Part shown: positions 7,076-12,876 of the stretch, one piece after another | How positions within the stretch are numbered: position 1 is the stretch's first letter | Layout: every line of letters starts with the position of its first letter | Notes under the pieces: model-generated | What the model saw: the letters and a program-made list of their open reading frames with translations, nothing else | Told to the model about the DNA's origin: nothing | Databases searched by the model: none | Program-made: the position numbers and the translations under genes | NCBI GenBank assembly: GCA_045589235.1 | Contig: JAZNOR010000088.1 | Span: forward strand, 1 to 12,976 | Length of the DNA stretch: 12,976 bases | Direction: 5' to 3' | Source: RGIG7332 sp045589235 | Lineage (GTDB): Bacteria; Bacillota; Clostridia; Oscillospirales; JAAYXM01

Positions 7076-7796
7076 ATTCAGTTTTTTCTTTACCTGTTTC
7101 GTTAAGCGCTGCGAAAGCCTGCTCAACAACAAGACTTGCCTCAGATAACGAATCAATTTCGCGCGCAAGGTCAGCAACAACGCCTTTAAATCCGGTTTTA
7201 AAATTGCCGACTGCCGCCTTGGTGTTTTGATAAGCCATCGAAATATCGCTTATATTGCGCTCTACTTCGGCATATTTCCCATCGCGATATGCGTTGAATT
7301 CAGCCGCCTGCGCCTCCATATCTGCGCGATGACGTTCAGCCTCAGCTTCCATTTTTGCGCGAGCACTCTCTTCTGCTTGAGCAGCACGGCGGCGAGCCTC
7401 AAGCTCTAAATCCGCAATTCGTTCCTTGCTTTCTTTTACCTCTTGCTCTCTTCCTCTAAGAATATCCAGTTCTGTCTTGAGCTCTCTGTTTTCCGACTCA
7501 AAGCTATCATAAAGCTCTTTTACTCTGGCAAGCTCAGCCTTTGTTTGCTCAAGAAGCTCTGCTATTTCCTCATAATCTACAACTTTTTTAATGAGTTCAT
7601 TTCGCTCAGTGGTGAGCTCGGACACCTTGTTTTTAAGCTCAATATTTTCTGTTGCAGAAAGCTTCAATTCGTCGCGTATTTTATTAACTTCAGCCGTATG
7701 TTCCTCACTTAAGGATGCTATATAACTTGCTACATCATCGCGATTAAAACCGCCAAAAGCTGATTTTTTAAACATTTTCTTTGATGTGTTACCCAT
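7074..7796 (-). CDS. DivIVA-like coiled-coil protein
   Basis: A 240-residue protein that is almost entirely heptad-like coiled coil (about 30-185), rich in Glu, Lys, Arg and Ala. A short N-terminal module, MFKKSAFGGFNRDDVASYI (8-26), resembles the DivIVA membrane-binding head, where a phenylalanine followed by a GY/GF-xx-D/E-D/E-V pattern precedes the coiled coil. DivIVA proteins collect at curved membrane at the septum and poles and recruit division, wall-synthesis or sporulation partners. A less charged C-terminal segment (about 186-240) may be a partner-binding or oligomerisation end. The frame is open upstream to 7862, but those codons cover the promoter. The ATG at 7794-7796 lies nine bases after GGGGG and is preferred. 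The gene follows ispE directly, with no terminator between. Whether it is the true DivIVA or a paralogue such as a GpsB/SepIVA-type factor cannot be decided here. Confidence 0.7.
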   Translation of the reverse strand: MGNTSKKMFKKSAFGGFNRDDVASYIASLSEEHTAEVNKIRDELKLSATENIELKNKVSELTTERNELIKKVVDYEEIAELLEQTKAELARVKELYDSFESENRELKTELDILRGREQEVKESKERIADLELEARRRAAQAEESARAKMEAEAERHRADMEAQAAEFNAYRDGKYAEVERNISDISMAYQNTKAAVGNFKTGFKGVVADLAREIDSLSEASLVVEQAFAALNETGKEKTE

Positions 7797-7829
7797 TCTG
7801 ATAACCCCCATTACCCACATTATAGATTT

Positions 7830-7858
7830 AGTATAACATAGTTTTCTCTGTATTACAA
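7830..7858 (-). promoter_or_regulatory. Sigma-A-type promoter for the DivIVA-like gene
   Basis: On the minus strand, TTGTAA (7853-7858) and TATACT (7830-7835) are separated by 17 bases, starting directly after the ispE stop codon. The predicted start at about 7823 gives a leader of about 27 bases to the ATG at 7796. A second TATAAT at 7819-7824 has no matching -35. Confidence 0.55.
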
Positions 7859-8725
7859 TCAAAAAATTGAACAGGTTTTTGTAATGTAGGTTTCTTTATA
7901 CATAGAGCGTAATTTTTTATAAACGCCCTTTGCCGCATCCTGATCATTAAAAATGCCGAATGTTGTGCTTCCGCTGCCACTCATCATTGCGCCAAGTGCC
8001 CCGTGTGAAATTAAAATATCTTCAATTTTTTTAATTTCGTGTTTTTCAGAAGCAACAATTTCCTCAAGTACATTATACATATTCTCTGCAACGGATGCTA
8101 TATCCTTATCCTCAATTGCAGAAATCACGCGCTCGGTATCCGGATGTTTTTTTATTTTATCAATATTCAGTGATCCAAAAACCTTTGCTGTTGACATACC
8201 GTACCCCGGCTTACACAGAACAACAATGCACTCAGGCATAGAATTAATCGGTGTTAAAATCTCCCCGACGCCTTCAGCAAGCATTGTACCGCCACATATG
8301 CAAAATGGAACATCAGCGCCAACTTTAACGCCGATTTTGCAAAGCTCATTCAAGCTTAAATTTGTTTCATAAAGTCTGTTTAATGCACGAAGCACTGCTG
8401 CACCGTCAGATGAACCACCTGCCAGCCCTGCAGCAACAGGAATAAACTTCTCTATAGCGATATGCACACCGTCACAAGTAACTCCAGTGGCATCAAAAAA
8501 TGCGCGAGCAGCTTTAACCGCAATATTTCTGTCGTCCTCCGGCAAATAACCTAAATTGGTTATCGTTTTTATTCCCTCGCCACAGCCGCGGCGCACAGCG
8601 ATATTATCGCGCAGTGACACGGTTTGCATAATCATTTTCAAATCGTGATAGCCATCAGGACGCTTTGCAACCACATCAAGAGTTAAATTGATTTTAGCGT
8701 AGGCGCTTTCAAAACAATGCTTCAT
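7859..8725 (-). CDS. ispE: 4-diphosphocytidyl-2-C-methyl-D-erythritol kinase IspE
   Basis: IspE is the GHMP-family kinase that phosphorylates CDP-ME at the 2-hydroxyl with ATP, in the non-mevalonate (MEP) isoprenoid pathway in the cytoplasm. The 288-residue length is typical. Diagnostic segments are AYAKINLTLDV (8-18, with the active-site lysine K11), RPDGYHDLKM (22-31, the substrate-binding segment), the ATP loop PVAAGLAGGSSDGAA (96-110), GADVPFC with the catalytic aspartate D138, and MSGSGSTTFG near the C-terminus. The ATG at 8723-8725 follows AAGGAA about nine bases upstream. It begins 15 bases after the aminotransferase stop, so it is probably in the Lrp-aminotransferase operon. It shows that this organism uses the MEP pathway. 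All catalytic residues appear intact. Confidence 0.96.
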   Translation of the reverse strand: MKHCFESAYAKINLTLDVVAKRPDGYHDLKMIMQTVSLRDNIAVRRGCGEGIKTITNLGYLPEDDRNIAVKAARAFFDATGVTCDGVHIAIEKFIPVAAGLAGGSSDGAAVLRALNRLYETNLSLNELCKIGVKVGADVPFCICGGTMLAEGVGEILTPINSMPECIVVLCKPGYGMSTAKVFGSLNIDKIKKHPDTERVISAIEDKDIASVAENMYNVLEEIVASEKHEIKKIEDILISHGALGAMMSGSGSTTFGIFNDQDAAKGVYKKLRSMYKETYITKTCSIF

Positions 8726-8740
8726 TTTTTAACATTCCTT

Positions 8741-9913
8741 TTAAACACATCCAAGTTTTTTCAAAAATGCTTCAATTCTCGCAAGTGCCTCCGTTAAATC
8801 GCGCATAGACGATGCATAGCAGCAGCGCACAAACCCCTCGCCACACTCGCCAAATGCATTACCCGGAATAACCGCAACTCCGTGTTCTTTAAGTAACCTC
8901 TCGCAGAACTCCTCTGATGAAAGCCCTGTAATTTCAATTGACGGGAATACATAAAAAGCTCCCTTAGGCTCAAAGCAAGTGAGCCCCAGGCTGTTTAACC
9001 TGTCACAAATTACTCTGCGGCGACGGTTATATTCCTCGCGCATCTCCGCGATGTCATCATCGCCGTTGTTTATCGCTTCAACCGCCGCATACTGTGCGGT
9101 AGTCGGTGCTGACATAATTGCATACTGATGAATAAGCGTCATCGGGGCGATAAGCTCCTTCGGTCCACAAGCATAGCCTAAACGCCAACCTGTCATCGCA
9201 TAGGATTTTGAAAATCCGTTAACTACAATCGTTCTCTCGCGCATACCCTGAATACTTGCAGGAGACACATGCTCGCCGTCATAAGTAAGCTCGGAATAAA
9301 TTTCATCAGATATAACGACAAGGTCGTTTTCAATAACCACTTTTGCGATGGCTGAGAGCTCATCGCGAGTCATAATTGCACCGGTCGGATTACAAGGATA
9401 CGGTAAAATGAGCACCTTGCTCTTACTTGTAATTTTACCGCGTAAATCCTCATCCGTCAACTTAAAATTATTTTCCTTATATGTTGGAACAGGAACCGGA
9501 GTTGCACCTGCAAGCGCCGTCATCGGGCCATAGCATACAAAGCTCGGCTCAGGAATAAGAACCTCATCCCCGTTTTCCACAAGTGCACGAAGTGCCGCAT
9601 CAATCGCCTCACTGCCACCTACGGTAACTAAAATCTCGCCGTTCGCTACATAATCCAATTTAAATCTTCTGTTTAAATATTTGCTTATTGCGCCTCTAAG
9701 CTCCATAGTTCCGGCATTTGGAGTGTAGTGTGTATAGCCTTTTTCAAGCGAATATATACCTGCATCACGTATGTGCCACGGGGTTACGAAATCCGGTTCA
9801 CCGATACCGAGTGAAATGACATCCTCACGACCCGAAAGCAAATCGAAAAACTTTCTTATACCCGATGGTTTAATATCTTTAAGTCTTGATGATAAAATCT
9901 TATCGTAGTTCAT
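8741..9913 (-). CDS. PLP-dependent aminotransferase, class I/II (aspartate/aromatic aminotransferase-like)
   Basis: A 390-residue fold-type I aminotransferase. The PLP-anchoring lysine is K236 in NGFSKSYAMTGWRLGY, with N175 in PCNPTG, D203 and Y206 in SDEIYSEL, and the carboxylate-binding arginine R363 in GFVRCCYASS. The N-terminus, including SLGIGEPDF (34-42) and YTPNAGTMELRGAI (63-76), is of the aspartate-aminotransferase subgroup I-gamma type, the group that includes PatA of Bacillus. The amino donor cannot be fixed from sequence; aspartate, alanine, aromatic or N-acetyl-LL-diaminopimelate are all possible. The ATG at 9911-9913 has GGAGGG five to six bases upstream. It starts 14 bases after the Lrp/AsnC stop. 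A regulator of that type next to an aminotransferase suggests control by an amino acid that is its substrate or product. Confidence 0.92.
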   Translation of the reverse strand: MNYDKILSSRLKDIKPSGIRKFFDLLSGREDVISLGIGEPDFVTPWHIRDAGIYSLEKGYTHYTPNAGTMELRGAISKYLNRRFKLDYVANGEILVTVGGSEAIDAALRALVENGDEVLIPEPSFVCYGPMTALAGATPVPVPTYKENNFKLTDEDLRGKITSKSKVLILPYPCNPTGAIMTRDELSAIAKVVIENDLVVISDEIYSELTYDGEHVSPASIQGMRERTIVVNGFSKSYAMTGWRLGYACGPKELIAPMTLIHQYAIMSAPTTAQYAAVEAINNGDDDIAEMREEYNRRRRVICDRLNSLGLTCFEPKGAFYVFPSIEITGLSSEEFCERLLKEHGVAVIPGNAFGECGEGFVRCCYASSMRDLTEALARIEAFLKKLGCV

Positions 9914-9927
9914 ATTGTCCCTCCAAA

Positions 9928-10407
9928 TTACAGTAACATAAGGCGTTCCTGATCATCATTTGCTTCCTCAAACATAACACCCTGCTCCTTGAATTTCTGA
10001 AGCACGAAATGTGTTGCGGTTTCTGTTACCTCTTTAAGCGGTGCGAGCTTCTGCGCAACGAACATTGCAACCTCTTTGAGTGTTTTTCCCTTAATAATAA
10101 CGCATAAATCATAACCGCCTGACATTAGGTAAACACTCTCGACCTCATCATATTGGCTAATTCTGCGTGCAACGCGTTCAAAACCCTGACCGTGCTGTGG
10201 TGCAATGCGAATTTCTATAAGCGCAGTGAGCATTTCTTTATCCGTGCGTTCCCAGTCGATTATTGTTTTATAACCTAAAATAATTTTCTGCTCTTCATAT
10301 TCACGTATGGTCTTTTCAACATCGCTTTGCGGAATATCAAGCATACTTGCTATTTCAGCAGCAGAAAGTCTGCTGTCTTTATCAAGCAGTTCAAGAATTT
10401 TATTCAT
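9928..10407 (-). CDS. Lrp/AsnC-family transcriptional regulator
   Basis: A 159-residue DNA-binding regulator with the standard two-domain layout. The N-terminal helix-turn-helix is at about 10-45 (SRLSAAEIASMLDIPQSDVE is the start of it), a linker strand follows, and a C-terminal RAM ligand/oligomerisation domain lies at about 60-140, including GFERVARRI and the SGGYDLCVIIKGKT segment (about 107-120) that usually lines the effector pocket. Family members bind amino acids at dimer interfaces, assemble as octamers, and often repress their own gene. The ATG at 10405-10407 follows GGAGG about seven bases upstream. It is first in an operon with the aminotransferase and probably ispE. Its leader carries two identical AT-rich palindromes suited to autoregulation. 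The effector is unknown; the adjacent aminotransferase suggests an amino acid. Confidence 0.92.
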   Translation of the reverse strand: MNKILELLDKDSRLSAAEIASMLDIPQSDVEKTIREYEEQKIILGYKTIIDWERTDKEMLTALIEIRIAPQHGQGFERVARRISQYDEVESVYLMSGGYDLCVIIKGKTLKEVAMFVAQKLAPLKEVTETATHFVLQKFKEQGVMFEEANDDQERLMLL

Positions 10408-10429
10408 ATTTCTTCCTCCACATAACCGT

Positions 10430-10461
10430 GCAAATATTTTGTTATTTTAAGAAATATTTGC
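10430..10461. repeat. Paired palindromes in the lrp-type leader; candidate autoregulatory operator
   Basis: A perfect 10-bp inverted repeat (GCAAATATTT at 10430-10439 and AAATATTTGC at 10452-10461) has a 12-base spacer. Each arm contains the same 8-bp palindrome AAATATTT, and their centres are 20 bases apart, near two helical turns. It lies between the predicted transcription start and the ATG of the Lrp/AsnC gene. Lrp-family dimers bind AT-rich palindromes in phased arrays, so an operator is likely, but this is inference. Confidence 0.5.
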
Positions 10462-10484
10462 GTATTATTTATATACATATTATC

Positions 10485-10513
10485 ATTATACTAAATTATT
10501 TTCTCTTTTGCAA
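10485..10513 (-). promoter_or_regulatory. Strong sigma-A promoter for the Lrp/AsnC-aminotransferase-ispE operon
   Basis: On the minus strand, TTGCAA (10508-10513) and a perfect TATAAT (10485-10490) are separated by 17 bases. The predicted start at about 10478 gives a leader of about 70 bases that contains the paired palindromes at 10430-10461. Confidence 0.75.
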
Positions 10514-10521
10514 TTGCGACA

Positions 10522-10550
10522 TTGAATTTTTAGCGGTTTTATGTTATCCT
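10522..10550 (+). promoter_or_regulatory. Sigma-A promoter for the Gx-transporter-like gene
   Basis: TTGAAT (10522-10527) and TATCCT (10545-10550) are separated by 17 bases, and TG at 10542-10543 makes an extended -10. Its -35 lies eight bases from the -35 of the divergent Lrp/AsnC promoter. The predicted start at about 10557 gives a short leader with AAGGAG at 10561-10566. Confidence 0.65.
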
Positions 10551-10574
10551 AAAAAACAGAAAGGAGTAAAATAT

Positions 10575-11075
10575 ATGAGCACTGCTAAAAAAATCTCTTA
10601 TATCGCAATATTTACAGCACTTGCACTCGTAATCTCCGTTGCAGAAAATTTTATTCCTATTGCGCTCATTCCACTACCCGGAGTTAAGCTCGGTCTTGCA
10701 AATATTGTGACGCTGTTTGTGCTTTGCTTCTTAGGTTTTAAAGACGCGCTTTGTGTGCTCATTCTGAGGTGTATTTTAGCCGGAATGTTCTCAGGTAATA
10801 TTACTTCATTTTTCTTTTCGATGGTCGGCGGTGTTTGCGCGCTTTGTATTATGTATTTCCTTTTAAAAACTAATAAGCTCTCGCTTGCAGGAGTCAGTAT
10901 CGCAGGCGCGGCGTTACATGGAATAGGGCAGATTTTTGTTGCCTGCATTATGCTCGGAACAATATCAGCAATATTTTATCTCCCCTTTCTGCTCTTCTGT
11001 GCGCTATTCACCGGTGCAATAACCGGCACGGTCTCCCACTTTTTATTTATGCATATCAAAAAAATAAATGTTTAA
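10575..11075 (+). CDS. Gx transporter family / heptaprenyl diphosphate synthase component I-like membrane protein
   Basis: A 166-residue, very hydrophobic protein with about five membrane helices. The sequence matches my memory of the Pfam family named Hpre_diP_synt_I, also described as the Gx transporter family: AIFTALALVISVAENFIP (11-28), PLPGVKLGLANIVTLFVL (33-50), and RCILAGMFSGNITSFFFSMVGG (a stretch at about 65-86). The overall look resembles ECF-transporter substrate-binding (S) components. It has no aspartate-rich prenyl-synthase motif, so the synthase label should be treated as a name only. Relatives often sit beside a prenyl transferase or ApbE/NusG-like genes; none is present here. 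The ATG at 10575 follows AAGGAG eight bases upstream. A longer open frame upstream crosses the divergent promoters and is not coding. It is followed by the hairpin in front of spoIIR. The substrate is unknown. Confidence 0.78.
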   Translation: MSTAKKISYIAIFTALALVISVAENFIPIALIPLPGVKLGLANIVTLFVLCFLGFKDALCVLILRCILAGMFSGNITSFFFSMVGGVCALCIMYFLLKTNKLSLAGVSIAGAALHGIGQIFVACIMLGTISAIFYLPFLLFCALFTGAITGTVSHFLFMHIKKINV

Positions 11076-11099
11076 AATAATCTCCTTATGGCAATACTT
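11070..11099 (+). promoter_or_regulatory. Candidate forespore sigma-F promoter for spoIIR
   Basis: GTTTA at 11070-11074, overlapping the upstream stop codon, is followed after exactly 15 bases by GGCAATACTT at 11090-11099. This fits the loose sigma-F consensus GYWTA / GGnnAnAnT as I recall it. Transcription of spoIIR by sigma-F is known in Bacillus. The predicted start is about 11105, two bases before the ribosome binding site. Confidence 0.6.
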
Positions 11100-11113
11100 T
11101 CGCCATAAGGAGG
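11081..11113 (+). promoter_or_regulatory. Hairpin sequestering the spoIIR ribosome binding site (or weak terminator)
   Basis: CTCCTTATGGC (11082-11092) pairs perfectly with GCCATAAGGAG (11102-11112) over a nine-base loop; a U-G pair (11081/11113) extends it. The whole AAGGAGG ribosome binding site (11107-11113) is in the right arm. Only GTTTTACA follows, a poor T-run for a terminator. It would silence spoIIR in read-through transcripts from the upstream gene. Confidence 0.8.
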
Positions 11114-11123
11114 TTTTACATAT

Positions 11124-11711
11124 ATGAAAAAAATAATAGTTATCGTATTTTCTGTTTTGCTCACATTTGCAATGATATCAGGTGCATACGCGGACTTCAG
11201 GCAAACATCTCTTGCCGAAAAGCTGATTCGCGTGCATATCATAGCAAATTCCGATTCTCCGCTTGATCAGCAGGAAAAATTGCTCGTGCGGGATAAATTG
11301 ATTGAGGTTGCAGCGCCACTTTTAAGCAATGTAAAAAGTATCACAGAAGCTGAAGAAATAATGTCAAAAAATTTAAATCTTTTTCTTGCAGAAGCTGAAA
11401 AAATAAGCAGTTACTCTTGCTCTGCCGAGCTTTGCGATGCAAGGTTTCCAACCAGATATTATGATACTTTTACACTTCCTGCAGGTGAATATAAAGCGCT
11501 CAGAATCACTCTCGGAAACGGTGAGGGCAAGAATTGGTGGTGTGTTATGTTCCCACCGCTTTGCACTAGCGTTGCAGATGCGGTTTCCGTGTGCGAGAAT
11601 GCCAATTTAACAGAAGAAGAGCGTTCACTTATTTTAAACGGTGAAAATGTTTATCGCTATGAATTTAAACTTTTGGAGCTTATAAGCAAATTAAAAGCTG
11701 TGCTTGTTTAA
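11124..11711 (+). CDS. spoIIR: Stage II sporulation protein R (SpoIIR)
   Basis: SpoIIR is made in the forespore under sigma-F and secreted into the intermembrane space. There it triggers the SpoIIGA protease in the mother cell to cut pro-sigma-E, linking the two gene programmes. The 195-residue protein has a signal peptide or N-terminal membrane anchor (about 4-23, ending in a possible AYA cleavage site). It then has the family core: LIRVHIIANSDSPLDQQEKL (34-53) with the following RDKL segment, RFPTRYYDTFTLPAGEYKAL (109-128), and the hallmark GKNWWCVMFPPLC (136-148). The ATG at 11124-11126 is ten bases after AAGGAGG. It lies 48 bases after a vegetative membrane-protein gene, with a sigma-F-like promoter and a ribosome-site-blocking hairpin between. 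It indicates an endospore former. Length and motifs are normal. Confidence 0.95.
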   Translation: MKKIIVIVFSVLLTFAMISGAYADFRQTSLAEKLIRVHIIANSDSPLDQQEKLLVRDKLIEVAAPLLSNVKSITEAEEIMSKNLNLFLAEAEKISSYSCSAELCDARFPTRYYDTFTLPAGEYKALRITLGNGEGKNWWCVMFPPLCTSVADAVSVCENANLTEEERSLILNGENVYRYEFKLLELISKLKAVLV

Positions 11712-11780
11712 AAATTTTAAAATTTGTGACCTTAGAATAGTCTCTTGCATAGGCTGATACTAGGTTAGGAGGAATTACCT

Positions 11781-12839
11781 GTGCAATACGGATTTTTTCT
11801 TGGATCAAATTCAAAAGATGGTTTTCATTCGTTTTACGATAATTTAATTGATTTAAAGAAAGCAAATGCGGTTTACATCATAAAAGGCTCTCCCGGCTGC
11901 GGAAAGTCATCATTTATGAAAAAAATAAAGCTGATGCTTGAACATGCTGGTCATACGGTTGAAGATATTTGGTGTTCATCTGACCCGGATTCCCTTGATG
12001 GAATTATTATTCCCTCACTTCAAATTGCTTTTGTCGACGGAACTGCACCGCACATAGTTGAACCGAAATATCCATTGGCAGTCGAACACTATATTAATCT
12101 TGGCGAGTTCATCAATACTTCTGTCCGCGAAAAAAAGGATGAAATAATAGCACTAACGGATAAATATCGCAAAGACTATGCAGTTGTTTATAATCTTTTA
12201 GCAACTGCAGGAGCGATTGAGGGCGAACTTTTAAACATCGCGCTCGGCGGTGTATCTCTCGAGCGAATTGCAAAAAAAGCTAAAGGAATTGTATCGCGCG
12301 AAATCACAAAAAAAGGTAGTGGCGGTGTTGTAAAGCGAAGATTTTTATCCTCAATTTCCTCTAAGGGCTATACAACTTTATTCGAGACTGCAACCACGCT
12401 TGCGGAGAACATATATGTTTTAGATGATAATTTTGGGCTTGGAATGTTTCTTTTAAATCCTATTGCAGAAGCTGCAAAAACTGCAGGTTTTAATGTATAC
12501 CTAGCATATTCACCGCTATGTCCCGACCGTCTTGAGCACGTGATTATTCCGGAGCTTAGTCTTGCCTTTATAACTTCAAAAAAATATTCGGCATACACGG
12601 GCGAATATAAACGCCGCGTGCGCCTTGATGCAATGATAGATACAGCTCTCTTGCGCGATAAGAAAAAGAAAATCGCATTTTCACGAAAGCTTATGCAGTC
12701 AACTCTAACAGAAGCTTATTCTTCTCTTAATGAATTAAAACTCCTGCATGATAATATTGAAGCGCTATACAATCCTTATGTGAATTTCGATGCAATTTAC
12801 GAATCGGCAATTAAGCTCGCAACAAATATTTGTGAATAA
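11781..12839 (+). CDS. P-loop ATPase of the PRK06851 type, internally duplicated, second P-loop degenerate
   Basis: A 352-residue soluble protein of a poorly described Firmicute ATPase family that I recall as PRK06851. It is two copies of one unit. The first (about 4-92) has the Walker A loop GSPGCGKS (36-43) and ends in DPDSLDGIIIPSLQIAFVDG (68-87). The second (about 187-267) repeats the layout, ending in CPDRLEHVIIPELSLAF (247-263). At the second P-loop position the sequence is DDNFGLGMF (215-223): the two glycines remain but the lysine is methionine (M222), so this site probably does not bind ATP normally. A mostly helical insert (about 93-186) and a helical tail (about 285-352) flank the second copy. 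The GTG start at 11781 has AGGAGG eight bases upstream. It lies 69 bases after spoIIR and may be co-transcribed with it. The biological role is unknown. Confidence 0.82.
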   Translation: MQYGFFLGSNSKDGFHSFYDNLIDLKKANAVYIIKGSPGCGKSSFMKKIKLMLEHAGHTVEDIWCSSDPDSLDGIIIPSLQIAFVDGTAPHIVEPKYPLAVEHYINLGEFINTSVREKKDEIIALTDKYRKDYAVVYNLLATAGAIEGELLNIALGGVSLERIAKKAKGIVSREITKKGSGGVVKRRFLSSISSKGYTTLFETATTLAENIYVLDDNFGLGMFLLNPIAEAAKTAGFNVYLAYSPLCPDRLEHVIIPELSLAFITSKKYSAYTGEYKRRVRLDAMIDTALLRDKKKKIAFSRKLMQSTLTEAYSSLNELKLLHDNIEALYNPYVNFDAIYESAIKLATNICE

Positions 12840-12872
12840 AAAATCACCTGTGGTTTCCCACAGGTGATTTTT
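12838..12872. terminator. Bidirectional rho-independent terminator between the ATPase and SLH genes
   Basis: A perfect 10-bp stem (TCACCTGTGG at 12844-12853 with CCACAGGTGA at 12858-12867) closes a four-base loop. An A-run (12838-12843) and a T-run (12868-12872) flank it and extend the pairing. It serves both the plus-strand ATPase gene, whose stop codon it touches, and the minus-strand SLH gene ending at 12877. Confidence 0.94.
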
Positions 12873-12876
12873 ATTA

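Noticed and set aside
7797..7862. A 22-codon longer start for the DivIVA-like protein
   Set aside because: The extra codons lie over the TTGTAA/TATACT promoter and reach the ispE stop, and they have no ribosome site; the DivIVA-like head begins after the later ATG.
10347..10574. A 76-codon upstream extension of the Gx-transporter-like open frame
   Set aside because: It crosses both divergent promoters and part of the Lrp/AsnC gene on the other strand. The ATG at 10575 has AAGGAG at the right distance and gives the normal family N-terminus.
10408..10574. A T-box or riboswitch in the leader of the regulator-aminotransferase operon
   Set aside because: The leader is only about 70 bases, very AT-rich, with no T-box sequence, no terminator/antiterminator pair and no conserved riboswitch core that I can see.
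11081..11120. The hairpin before spoIIR as a simple rho-independent terminator
   Set aside because: The stem is strong but only GTTTTACA follows, and the right arm is exactly the ribosome site. Termination remains a secondary possibility and would also insulate spoIIR.
11735..11762. Possible sigma-G promoter (GAATA with GATACTA) for the PRK06851-type gene
   Set aside because: The spacer is 16 bases instead of about 18, and the start would fall at about 11768, inside the AGGAGG ribosome site.
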